Positions 6,411 to 13,304 of a DNA stretch of 17,654 nucleotides are shown here, one piece after another. A model generated the notes under the pieces. That model was not told where the DNA came from. It was given only the letters and a program-made list of their open reading frames with translations, and did no database searches. Positions within the stretch are counted from its first letter, which is position 1, and every line of letters starts with the position of its first letter. A program made the translations under genes and the position numbers. Source of the DNA: JADJQU01 sp035490315 (GTDB lineage Bacteria > Planctomycetota > UBA1135 > GCA-002686595); contig DATHET010000270.1 of assembly GCA_035490315.1 (NCBI GenBank), positions 1 through 17,654 on the forward strand, read 5' to 3'.

Positions 6411-7531
6411 TGGGCTCGTGGATCGGCGCCTGGATCTGCGCACTCGCCTGGTTGGGGAGCGCTGGACCGGGACTTCCCGCCCCGACGCAATCGCTCCAGC
6501 CCGCGCCGAAGCTCTCGGACGTCGACGCTCGCCTGTCGCGCTGGGAGGAGAGCCTGGATCTCGATCTCCCCAAGGAAGTCCTGGTGGATGGAGAGGCCAG
6601 CGTGCGCGGCAAGGGCGACCTCGTCGGCAATGCGCGCGCCGTCGCCCTGGTTGCGCGAGCCCTGGCGCGCTCGGGGCGGACCGAGGATGCGCTGGAACTC
6701 TTGAAGGCTAGCTCCGCGGCCCGACCGCTCGAGGTGATCACCGCGGAGCGCGCGCGCTTGGCCTTGGAGCAGGACGATCTCGACGGCGTGATCGACCTCT
6801 TGTGGGACAGCAGCGCGAAAACGCTGAAAACGCCGGCGATTCCCGACGCCTGGTGGATCGCAGGCCGCGCTCGCGCGCGCCAGGGCAATTGGGACCAGGT
6901 GCCCGCCCTGCTCGAGCACTACCTCGAGCTGGAGCCGCGCTCGGCCCAGGCAGCATCGTCCTGGCACCTGCTCGCCCAGGCCGCTCTGCGGCGCAACGAC
7001 GGAGCCCGCGCGCAATTCTGCGTCGCGCGCGAGGAGGCGCTCGGCCGCTGGCATTCCTACTACAACGCGCGGCGCATCCAGGTCCGCGAGCATCCGCGCG
7101 AGCCCTTGCCGCGCCTCGGACTCGCGCAACTCCTGCTCGAGGCCGAGGAATTGGCCCGCGCGCGAGCGGTGCTCGACGAGCTGCTCGCCATCACACCGGA
7201 GTTCGCCCAGGGTTGGCTGGCGCTCGGCGAAACCCAGCGCAAGCAGTCCGACCTCGCCGGCGCGCGCGCGAGCTACGACAAGGCGCTGGTCCTCGACCCG
7301 GGCCTGGACATCGCGCGCTACAACCGCGCGGTGCTCGCGAAGCTCCAGGGTCGCGACGAGGATGCGAGGAAGGACTTGGAAGTCCTGCTCGCCGGACCCG
7401 CGGGACGCGACCGGCGCTTCGCCGCGGCCCACTTGGATTTCGCACGCCTGATGGCGAAGTCAGGCGACCTGGAGCGCAGCGCGGCGGCCTACGCGCGCTA
7501 CCAGGAATTCGGCGGCAAGGAAAAGCTCTGA
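6410..7531 (+). CDS. exported TPR-repeat protein coupled to the CRTAC1-like gene
   Basis: A 373-residue protein starting at ATG 6410, which shares its A with the stop of the upstream gene. The N-terminus (MGSWIGAWICALAWLGSAGP) is hydrophobic and ends near GLPAP, fitting a Sec signal peptide without lipobox. The body is helical with TPR-type pairs, for example ARALARSGRTEDALELLKAS (about residues 80-99), WWIAGRARARQGNWDQVPALLEHYLELEP, and QGWLALGETQRKQSDLAGARASYDKALVLDP near 265-295, followed by ARYNRAVLAKLQGRDEDARKDLEVLL. TPR proteins are scaffolds for protein contacts. Its overlap with the FG-GAP lipoprotein suggests that both act together outside the cytoplasm. The open frame continues upstream of 6410 only as an antiparallel-codon artefact inside the previous gene. 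Confidence 0.85.
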   Translation: MGSWIGAWICALAWLGSAGPGLPAPTQSLQPAPKLSDVDARLSRWEESLDLDLPKEVLVDGEASVRGKGDLVGNARAVALVARALARSGRTEDALELLKASSAARPLEVITAERARLALEQDDLDGVIDLLWDSSAKTLKTPAIPDAWWIAGRARARQGNWDQVPALLEHYLELEPRSAQAASSWHLLAQAALRRNDGARAQFCVAREEALGRWHSYYNARRIQVREHPREPLPRLGLAQLLLEAEELARARAVLDELLAITPEFAQGWLALGETQRKQSDLAGARASYDKALVLDPGLDIARYNRAVLAKLQGRDEDARKDLEVLLAGPAGRDRRFAAAHLDFARLMAKSGDLERSAAAYARYQEFGGKEKL

Positions 7532-7593
7532 ACCTGCCCCGCATGATTGTGCTTTGCGCCGCAGAGCGGCCTTCCCGGGGTCCTGGCGGGCTT

Positions 7594-7626
7594 AAATCGC
7601 GGGGGACCGCCTCGCGGGACGATTTT
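7594..7626 (+). terminator. possible weak terminator between convergent genes
   Basis: In the convergent gap 7532-7691, AAATCG (7594-7599) can pair with CGATTT (7620-7625), and CGGGG (7600-7604) can pair with CCTCG (7610-7614, one G-T pair), with a five-base unpaired stretch on the 3' side. TTTT follows the outer arm. The stem is interrupted, so support is modest. A second small repeat, CCTAAG (7630-7635) with CTTAGG (7653-7658), lies just beyond. Confidence 0.35.
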
Positions 7627-7691
7627 CACCCTAAGATCTTGCAAACTAAGGACTTAGGAAGTCGATCCACAGCGATGCGGGGCAGTTTCTC

Positions 7692-8996
7692 TCAGTGGGT
7701 CAGGCGGGCTAGGGCCTCGCGGGTGAGCTGGGCCCACTCGCCGTCGGGCTGGGTGGCGAGGTAGCTCTCGAGCAGGGGCTTGATCTCGCTTTCTTTTCCC
7801 TGGGCTTTCAGCGCGCTCGCCAGCTTCAGGTGCACGGGGTCGGGCAGGACGAGCTTCTGCGTTTCGGCGCCCTCGAGGACTCGCCGCCAGCAGGCTTCCG
7901 CGCTGGGGTAGTCCTCGAGCTTGAAGCAGACCACGCCGAGCTGGGTGCGCGCCGCGAGATCGTCGGCTTCGATCGAGAGCACCCGCCCGAGGGCAGAACG
8001 CGCGTCGCCCCAGCGCTCGTCGTCGAAGGCCTGGTCGGCCTTGGTCTGGGCGTCGGCGGCGGCGCGGTGCAGGACTCCGGCGCCGAAATTCAGCTCCTCG
8101 TCCGACGCGCCAAGCTGGCGCGCGCGCAGGTAGCGCTCGACGGCGAGCTCGGCCTTTCCGTCGACCAGCGCGGCCATCGCGCCCTTCTGGTAGTAGAGGC
8201 GCAGCGTGGCGCCGAGGTCGCGGCCTTCCTTCGCGAACTCCTCGTAGGCCGGCAGGGCGTCGTCGTAGTTTCCGCTGGCGACCAGCGCGTCCGCGAGCAG
8301 CAGGCGCAGCTCGGGATTCTTCGGCTCGAGCTCGAGGCCGGCGCGGGCGTGGCTCAAGGCTTCGATCGGATTCTGCTTGGCCAGGGCTTCGGTCGCGAGC
8401 AGGCGGTGGGCCTCGCTCAGCGGAGCGGCGGTGAAGAACAGGTCCGGCTTGCTGTGCACGGCCTCGAGCAGGTGAGCCATTCCGGCCTTGGCTCCGCCCT
8501 GCTGCAGCAGGCGTACCACGCCGCTGGCCCGCGATAAATCCGGGGTCGGGCCCGCGGCCGCGAGTCCCGCGCGAATCTCGGCCTGAGCGGACTCCAGCCG
8601 GCCGCCCGTCGCGTGGATCTCCGCCAGGGTCGCGAACAGGCAGGCCTGGTCGGGCCAGCGCTTGCGCGCGGTCTCGATCTCGCGCAGCGCGCCGACCCCG
8701 TCGCCTTTCGCCGCGAGCAATCTCGCGCGCAGGCAGTGGCTGTCGGGACTCTGGTCGTCGGCGAGCTCGAGCAGCAGGCTCTGGGCCTGCGAGAGGTCGC
8801 CGGTCTCGAGCGCGGATGCGCAGGCAACAATTTTCGGATCGCTCGACTGCGGCAGCTGGACCGGAAGGACCTTGGCCGAGCGGGCGGGAGCGGGAGGAGT
8901 TCCGGCGGCCTGCACGGTCTTCGCGGACGGCGCATCGGGCTCGCGCGAGCAAGCGAGAACCACGGCGAAGACGAGGCTCGAGAGCAGGAGGCGCAT
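7692..8996 (-). CDS. TPR-repeat lipoprotein
   Basis: A 434-residue protein starting at ATG 8996. The N-terminus MRLLLSSLVFAVVLAC carries lipobox VLAC with Cys16 as lipidation site; longer reads upstream would bury this signal, which decides the start. A short Ala/Pro-rich linker follows, then repeated helix pairs of TPR type: QSLLLELADDQSPDSHCLRA, REIETARKRWPDQACLFATL, LEALSHARAGLELEPKNPEL-like and ALVASGNYDDALPAYEEFAK in the middle, and ARTQLGVVCFKLEDYPSAEA near the C-terminus. It is membrane-anchored and probably periplasmic, acting as an interaction scaffold. It converges on the preceding TPR gene and diverges from the uracil-DNA glycosylase gene, so it is a one-gene unit. No Shine-Dalgarno precedes the ATG. 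No specific family name can be given. Confidence 0.87.
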   Translation of the reverse strand: MRLLLSSLVFAVVLACSREPDAPSAKTVQAAGTPPAPARSAKVLPVQLPQSSDPKIVACASALETGDLSQAQSLLLELADDQSPDSHCLRARLLAAKGDGVGALREIETARKRWPDQACLFATLAEIHATGGRLESAQAEIRAGLAAAGPTPDLSRASGVVRLLQQGGAKAGMAHLLEAVHSKPDLFFTAAPLSEAHRLLATEALAKQNPIEALSHARAGLELEPKNPELRLLLADALVASGNYDDALPAYEEFAKEGRDLGATLRLYYQKGAMAALVDGKAELAVERYLRARQLGASDEELNFGAGVLHRAAADAQTKADQAFDDERWGDARSALGRVLSIEADDLAARTQLGVVCFKLEDYPSAEACWRRVLEGAETQKLVLPDPVHLKLASALKAQGKESEIKPLLESYLATQPDGEWAQLTREALARLTH

Positions 8997-9058
8997 GGGA
9001 GCAGAATGGCATCGCGCCCGGGGGGGAGCGCAACTATCTAGTAGTTCCGCTCGCGCGG

Positions 9059-9086
9059 TTGCGATGCGCGCGCTGTCCGCTAGGCT
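9059..9086 (+). promoter_or_regulatory. sigma70-like promoter placing the glycosylase start at or near the transcript 5' end
   Basis: TTGCGA (9059-9064), a 16-base spacer and TAGGCT (9081-9086) lie just before the ATG at 9095. Only eight bases separate the -10 element from the start codon, so the message would be leaderless or nearly so. This fits the absence of a ribosome binding site. Confidence 0.5.
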
Positions 9087-9094
9087 CGCCTTCG

Positions 9095-10027
9095 ATGTCC
9101 CAGGAAGTCGAATCCGACCCGCGCGCCGAGCTCGGGATCCTGACCGCGGCGCTCGCGGCCCACGCGCGCAGGCTGGGCTTCCGCGGCCAACGCAAGTCCG
9201 AATCGCCCGGCTCGGAAGCTTCGCCGATCCGAGTCGAGCCTCCCGCGGTCCGGCCACTCGCAGCAGCACCGGTCCGGCAGGACGCGCCCGCCCTGGACCG
9301 CGTCGCGCCGAGCCCCGCGCCGGAGCTTCCTATTAACGAGATGGCCGCGCTCGCGCCTCGGAAGAGCACGCCGACCGCCCTCGACGCGGCCGTGATCCAG
9401 GCGCGAGAGATCCGCGCGCGGGCTCAGGCCTGCGCCGATCTGCCAAGCTTGCGCGCTGCGGTGGCGGCCTGCACGGCCTGCAGCCTGTGCAAGACGCGCA
9501 CGCAGACCGTGTTCCAGGATGGGACGGGCAAGGTGCCGGTCATGTTCGTCGGCGAAGCCCCCGGGGCCAACGAGGACGAGCAGGGCATTCCCTTCGTCGG
9601 TCGAGCGGGCGCGCTCTTGAACGACATCATCACCAAGGGCATGGGGCTGCGCCGCGAGGACGTGTCGATCGCCAACGTGCTCAAGTGCCGGCCGCCGGAC
9701 AACCGCGATCCCAGCGACGTCGAGAAAACGCTGTGCACGCCCTGGCTGGACCGGCAGATCGAGCTGGTCGATCCCAAGGTCGTGATCCCGTTGGGCGGTC
9801 ACGCTGCAAAGCACCTGCTCCAGAGTCCCATGGCCTCGCTCGGCTCCCTGCGCGCGCGCGTGCACGAGCGACAAGGCCGCAAGATCGTCCCGACCTTCCA
9901 CCCGGCCTATCTGCTGCGCAGTCCGTCCGAGAAACCGGAATGCTGGAAGGACATCCAGCTCGCGATGAAGGAACTGGCCATGCCCATTCCAGGTCGAGGC
10001 GGTAACAACCCCGGCGGGGTCGGGTAA
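9095..10027 (+). CDS. family 4 uracil-DNA glycosylase (iron-sulfur type)
   Basis: A 310-residue protein from ATG 9095. Residues 1 to about 110 are an Ala/Pro/Arg-rich linker not found in classical 200-220-residue family members. The catalytic part starts at the CTACSLC stretch: Cys126 and Cys129, with Cys198 (NVLKCRPPDNR) and Cys214 (KTLCTPWL), match the four [4Fe-4S] ligands of the family; Cys132 is extra. Motif 1 (GEAPGANEDEQGIPFVG) begins at 153 and motif 2 (FHPAYLLR) at 268. The enzyme removes uracil arising by cytosine deamination, the first step of base-excision repair, a plausible need in GC-rich DNA. Older annotations call such proteins 'phage SPO1 DNA polymerase-related'. It is a stand-alone gene, divergent from the TPR lipoprotein. 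The function of the N-terminal extension is unknown. Confidence 0.93.
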   Translation: MSQEVESDPRAELGILTAALAAHARRLGFRGQRKSESPGSEASPIRVEPPAVRPLAAAPVRQDAPALDRVAPSPAPELPINEMAALAPRKSTPTALDAAVIQAREIRARAQACADLPSLRAAVAACTACSLCKTRTQTVFQDGTGKVPVMFVGEAPGANEDEQGIPFVGRAGALLNDIITKGMGLRREDVSIANVLKCRPPDNRDPSDVEKTLCTPWLDRQIELVDPKVVIPLGGHAAKHLLQSPMASLGSLRARVHERQGRKIVPTFHPAYLLRSPSEKPECWKDIQLAMKELAMPIPGRGGNNPGGVG

Positions 10028-10064
10028 CCAGCCCTTCGAGCGTGCTCTGCGTCTGTCCGCGCGA

Positions 10065-10093
10065 TTGACCCCTGCTCGCGTCACCGGTATGCT
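10065..10093 (+). promoter_or_regulatory. sigma70-like promoter for the secretin gene
   Basis: TTGACC (10065-10070), exactly 17 bases, then TATGCT (10088-10093) form the best promoter match in the window. Transcription would begin near 10100 in the C-run, giving a leader of about 190 bases before the secretin ATG at 10288. Confidence 0.68.
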
Positions 10094-10124
10094 CCCCCCC
10101 CTTGCTTGGACTGCGACGGCCCCC

Positions 10125-10269
10125 ACCGACGTCGGTTCCAGGTGAGTTGCTCGTTCTGCGAACCCCCGAGTCCCACCCGGTCGTACCCCACGGCCACTCC
10201 TTCCGACTGCATCCGCGGTCGGAGCATCCCCCAGCACCGAAGCACCGACGACCCCCAGGTCGTGCGGTG
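10125..10269 (+). promoter_or_regulatory. structured 5' leader of the secretin mRNA
   Basis: Three inverted repeats lie between the promoter and the secretin start: a perfect 12-base palindrome ACCGACGTCGGT (10125-10136); TCCGAC (10202-10207) with GTCGGA (10218-10223); and CACCGACGACC (10243-10253) with GGTCGT-CGGTG (10258-10269, one bulged G), an 11-bp stem with a four-base loop ending 18 bases before the ATG. No T-tract follows, so they look like RNA structure, or in the first case possibly an operator, rather than a terminator. I do not recognise a known riboswitch class. Confidence 0.45.
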
Positions 10270-10287
10270 AGCGAGGCAACCGTACTC

Positions 10288-12960
10288 ATGCGCTTGCGCT
10301 TCCTCCTGCTCTCGTCGGCTCTCCTCCTCGGCACCTGGTCGTGCCGCTCCACACCCGCCACTCACAACGAGTCGGCACCGATGCCCGAGCAGGCGCCGGC
10401 GGAAACTGCGGGAGGCGGCGCATCGACGCCGGATTCCGGGCAGCCGCCTCTGCTCGACGCACAGGCCGTGCCTGCCAGCGCTCCAGTCGCGGGGATGCAA
10501 GATCCCGCGCCGGCGCCTCAGGATCCGGTGCCACAATCGGGCGACGACGCCGAGCGGATCCGTCTGATCCGCGAGCGCCAGCAGACCCTGGCCGCGGAGT
10601 ACATCCGCATCGGCGACCAGGCCCTGGAACAGGCTGACCTCGAAGGCGCTCTGAAGCAGTTCAGCAACGCGCTCGACGTCATGCCCTCGAGCCAGGAAGC
10701 GCGCGACCGCCTGCACAAGGTCGAGGCCTTGATGGGCGATCGCTTCGCCCAGGCCGACGACTTCATCAAGGACGCCCAGGACGCCGAAGTGGTGCGCCGC
10801 GCCCAGGCGCGCCTGTCCGCGGAAGCCGCGACGACCAAGGCCGAGGCCGCGATGCGCGCCGGCGACTACGACGCGGCCGTGATGCACTACCGCGAAGCCC
10901 AGCTGGTGCTGCGCTACAACCCGCTGATCGCCACCGAGACGCTCGACGAGCAGATCGTGTCGGGCATGCTGGAAAAGGCCGTGCAGCTCGCCGCGGACTC
11001 CGAGACCACGCGTCTCGAAGCGGCTCGCCAGCAGGCTGAGGTCGCCAAGCTCGAGAACGAGCGTTCGCAGCGCGAGTACCGCGAGAACAAGCTGCAATCG
11101 CTGTACAACCAGGCCAACGAGGCCTTCCTCAACGAGAACTACGAGCGCGCCGAGGCCCTGATGGATCAGGTGCTGCTCGAGGACCCGGGCAACCAGTCCG
11201 CCGAGAAGCTGCGCGCCTCCGCCCAGCTCGCGCGCCACAACAAGCGCGACGAGACCACGCGCCGCAATTACCGCGAGCAGTGGAAGCGCACCTTCGACGA
11301 GCTCGACACGCTCGACGTGATGCAGCACGACTCGATCGTCTTCGACGCCAAGCGCTGGAAGGAAGTCCAAGCGCGCGACCCGTTGGAATTCGTCGGCTCG
11401 CGCGGCGACGAAGGCAAGGAGAACGCCGCGATCCTCGACCGCCTCGAGAGCGTGCGCTTCGCTCCGAAGTTCATCGGCCCCGACGGCAAGGGCTCGCCCC
11501 TCTCCGAAGTCGCCGCCTTCCTGCAGACGCTGACCGGCGTCAACTTCGTGATCACCAACAAGGTCACGACGGACCTCGACGAAGAGGCCCTGACGATCAA
11601 GCTCGACCTGCCCGAGCGCAGCGTCAAGACCGTGCTCGACACGATCGCCGGCACGTCGGAGTCCCTGCGCTGGAAGATCAAGAACGGCGTGGTCCAGTTC
11701 GTCACCAAAGAAGAGATGACGGGCGACCAGGAAATGAAAATGTACGCCGTGCAGGACATCATCCACCCGGTGCCGAGCTTCGCCGGCCGCGAGATCAACG
11801 TCTCGCCCTCGGGTGGCATCGATGCGCCCGACGAGGCGGACACGCCGCGCGAAGGGCTGGTCGTGACCTCCGACAAGATCGAAGGTCTGATCCGCAACAA
11901 CATCGCGCCGGCGTCGTGGAACGACGACCCGAAGAACTCGCTGCGCATCGCCGACAACGGAACGATGGTCGTCTACCAGACGCCCGAGGTTCAGGCGCAG
12001 ATCAAGGCGCTGCTCGACGACCTGCGTGAAGCGACCGGAATCATGGTCGACATCCAGGCGCGCTTCCTGACCGTCCAGGACAACTTCCTGGAAGACATCG
12101 GTCTGGATTTCCGCGGCCTCGGACAGCCGGGCCAGGGCACGAACAACTTCTTCAACGACTTCGGCGGCCAGGGCACGCAGAGCGATCTCGGCAAGGAAAT
12201 CGGGCAGGAGACCGACCTCGGCGCCTTCTACGACGACGGCAACGACGGCGACCTCCGCGCGCGCACCGAGCACCTCTACGACCTCGCTCTGGGCGACCAG
12301 GACATCCTGACGAACTCGGGCGGCCTCGCCGCGTCGTGGACCTACTTGAACGACCTGCAACTCGGCATGGTGCTGCGCGCCGTGTCGAAGTCGGAGCGCG
12401 TCGAGCTGGTCACCGCGCCGCGACTCCTGGTGTTCAACACGGCTCGCGCGAACATCGCGGTGCTCAACCAGGTCGCGTACGTCAAGGACTTCGACGTCGA
12501 GATCGCGCAGGCGGCATCGATCGCCGACCCGATCATCGACGTGGTCCAGGACGGCGTGGTGCTCGACGTGCGACCGGTGGTCAGCGCCGACCGCCGCTTC
12601 GTCCTGATGGAGCTGCGTCCGACGGTCGCGACGCTCAAGCGCCCGATCCGCCAGCAGACCACGACTCTCGGCTCGCAGAACTCGGTCGCGATCGAGCTCC
12701 CCGAGGTCGACATCCAGCGCGTGCGCACTACCGTTCCGATGCCCGATGGCGGCACGGTGCTGCTCGGCGGCTTGAAGGTCTCCGAGAAGCAGGACCTGCG
12801 CTCTGGGATCCCGCTGGTCAACAAGATCCCGATCCTGCGCTTCCTGTTCGAGCGCAAGGGTTCCTACGTGTCGAACCGCAAGCTCCTGATCCTGCTGAAG
12901 GCGAACATCGTCATCCCGCAGGAAAGCGAGCCGACAGCCGCCCAGCTCGGCGCGCGCTGA
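10288..12960 (+). CDS. secretin (GspD/PulD superfamily) with N-terminal TPR/coiled-coil region
   Basis: An 890-residue protein from ATG 10288. The N-terminus MRLRFLLLSSALLLGTWSC is a signal peptide with a plausible but atypical lipobox (TWSC, Cys19). An Ala/Pro/Gln-rich linker runs to about 88. Residues 91-390 are helical: a TPR-like unit (YIRIGDQALEQADLEGALKQ), a long charged coiled coil (ETTRLEAARQQAEVAKLENE) and another TPR-like unit (ANEAFLNENYERAEALMDQV). Residues about 402-477 resemble an STN/N0-type domain, about 550-585 an N1-like ring domain (TPEVQAQIKALLDDLR), and 584-878 the secretin pore, with VELVTAPRLLVFNTARANI, VPMPDGGTVLLGG (816-828) and GIPLVNKIPILRFLF as signatures. Secretins form outer-membrane gates for type II/III secretion or type IV pili. 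No ATPase, platform protein or pilin gene is in view, so the system it serves is open. Confidence 0.92.
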   Translation: MRLRFLLLSSALLLGTWSCRSTPATHNESAPMPEQAPAETAGGGASTPDSGQPPLLDAQAVPASAPVAGMQDPAPAPQDPVPQSGDDAERIRLIRERQQTLAAEYIRIGDQALEQADLEGALKQFSNALDVMPSSQEARDRLHKVEALMGDRFAQADDFIKDAQDAEVVRRAQARLSAEAATTKAEAAMRAGDYDAAVMHYREAQLVLRYNPLIATETLDEQIVSGMLEKAVQLAADSETTRLEAARQQAEVAKLENERSQREYRENKLQSLYNQANEAFLNENYERAEALMDQVLLEDPGNQSAEKLRASAQLARHNKRDETTRRNYREQWKRTFDELDTLDVMQHDSIVFDAKRWKEVQARDPLEFVGSRGDEGKENAAILDRLESVRFAPKFIGPDGKGSPLSEVAAFLQTLTGVNFVITNKVTTDLDEEALTIKLDLPERSVKTVLDTIAGTSESLRWKIKNGVVQFVTKEEMTGDQEMKMYAVQDIIHPVPSFAGREINVSPSGGIDAPDEADTPREGLVVTSDKIEGLIRNNIAPASWNDDPKNSLRIADNGTMVVYQTPEVQAQIKALLDDLREATGIMVDIQARFLTVQDNFLEDIGLDFRGLGQPGQGTNNFFNDFGGQGTQSDLGKEIGQETDLGAFYDDGNDGDLRARTEHLYDLALGDQDILTNSGGLAASWTYLNDLQLGMVLRAVSKSERVELVTAPRLLVFNTARANIAVLNQVAYVKDFDVEIAQAASIADPIIDVVQDGVVLDVRPVVSADRRFVLMELRPTVATLKRPIRQQTTTLGSQNSVAIELPEVDIQRVRTTVPMPDGGTVLLGGLKVSEKQDLRSGIPLVNKIPILRFLFERKGSYVSNRKLLILLKANIVIPQESEPTAAQLGAR

Positions 12961-12984
12961 TCCTCGACACTCCTGGTTTCCACG

Positions 12985-13020
12985 GAGGCCGGTTCCCCTC
13001 GCGGGGCGCCGGCCTCTTCT
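12985..13020 (+). terminator. hairpin terminator after the secretin gene
   Basis: GAGGCCGG (12985-12992) pairs perfectly with CCGGCCTC (13009-13016), and inside it CCCC (12995-12998) pairs with GGGG (13003-13006) around a TCGC loop, separated by a 2x2 internal loop. The stem starts 24 bases past the secretin stop and runs into TCTTCT. The T-tail is short, but the stem is long and very GC-rich. Confidence 0.7.
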
Positions 13021-13196
13021 CCACCGGCGAGCGCGGGTTACAGGCGAGCCGCGCCGAGATACTGCACTTTGCGCCGTTCCTGGCTGCGTCTGCTCCTCGC
13101 GCTCGCGCGCCGCTCTGAGTATCCTGCCGCGCCCAAGCCGGGGCTGTGCTCGAGTGGCGCGGCCCCGAAAACAGGGCGTCGCGAGGTCTCGGGCAG

Positions 13197-13251
13197 GGTC
13201 CGCCCGGGTCCCGCGGACCATGGATGCACCCGCGCGGTGCACGTTCTTTTT
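13197..13251 (+). promoter_or_regulatory. tandem hairpins with T-tract in the leader of the large TPR gene (attenuator-like)
   Basis: GGTCCGC (13197-13203) pairs with GCGGACC (13213-13219). An overlapping GGTCC (13207-13211) could instead pair with GGACC (13215-13219). A second hairpin, TGCACC (13225-13230) with GGTGCA (13236-13241), is followed two bases later by TTCTTTTT (13244-13251). Hairpin plus T-tract 54 bases before the ATG at 13305 is the layout of an intrinsic terminator inside a leader, so regulated read-through is possible. It could also simply end stray transcription from upstream. Confidence 0.45.
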
Positions 13252-13304
13252 CCGCCCACGCCGTTCACGAACGCTTTCCTCGCGGCCTCGTGCCGCAATC
13301 CTCC

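Larger units (their letters stand above)
12961..13304 (+). other. 344-base intergenic region: terminator, then leader of the large TPR gene
   Basis: No gene is convincing here. The left end holds a strong hairpin terminator for the secretin (12985-13020). Further right, TATCCT (13120-13125) is a possible -10 element, but no good -35 lies 16-18 bases upstream, so the promoter of the next gene is not settled. From 13197 to 13251 there are two hairpins and a T-tract. Reading frames that cross the region on the plus strand have Arg/Pro-rich translations and no start signal. Confidence 0.6.

Noticed and set aside
5055..6443. A 462-codon minus-strand frame opposite the CRTAC1-like gene
   Set aside because: Low-complexity Arg/Ala/Val translation; a mirror of the periodic FG-GAP codons.
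7634..7641. AAGATCTT palindrome in the convergent gap as an operator
   Set aside because: An isolated eight-base palindrome between two gene ends has no regulatory context and is expected by chance.
13069..13125. Promoter for the large TPR gene using TTGCGC at 13069 or TATCCT at 13120
   Set aside because: TTGCGC has no -10 at 16-18 bases, and TATCCT has no -35 at 16-18 bases, so neither is a supportable promoter alone.
10081..13242. A 1053-codon open frame on the minus strand opposite the secretin
   Set aside because: Its translation is Arg/Val/Leu/Gly/His-rich with no domain, and it is the reverse of a well-supported secretin gene. High GC at third positions makes such long antisense frames common here.
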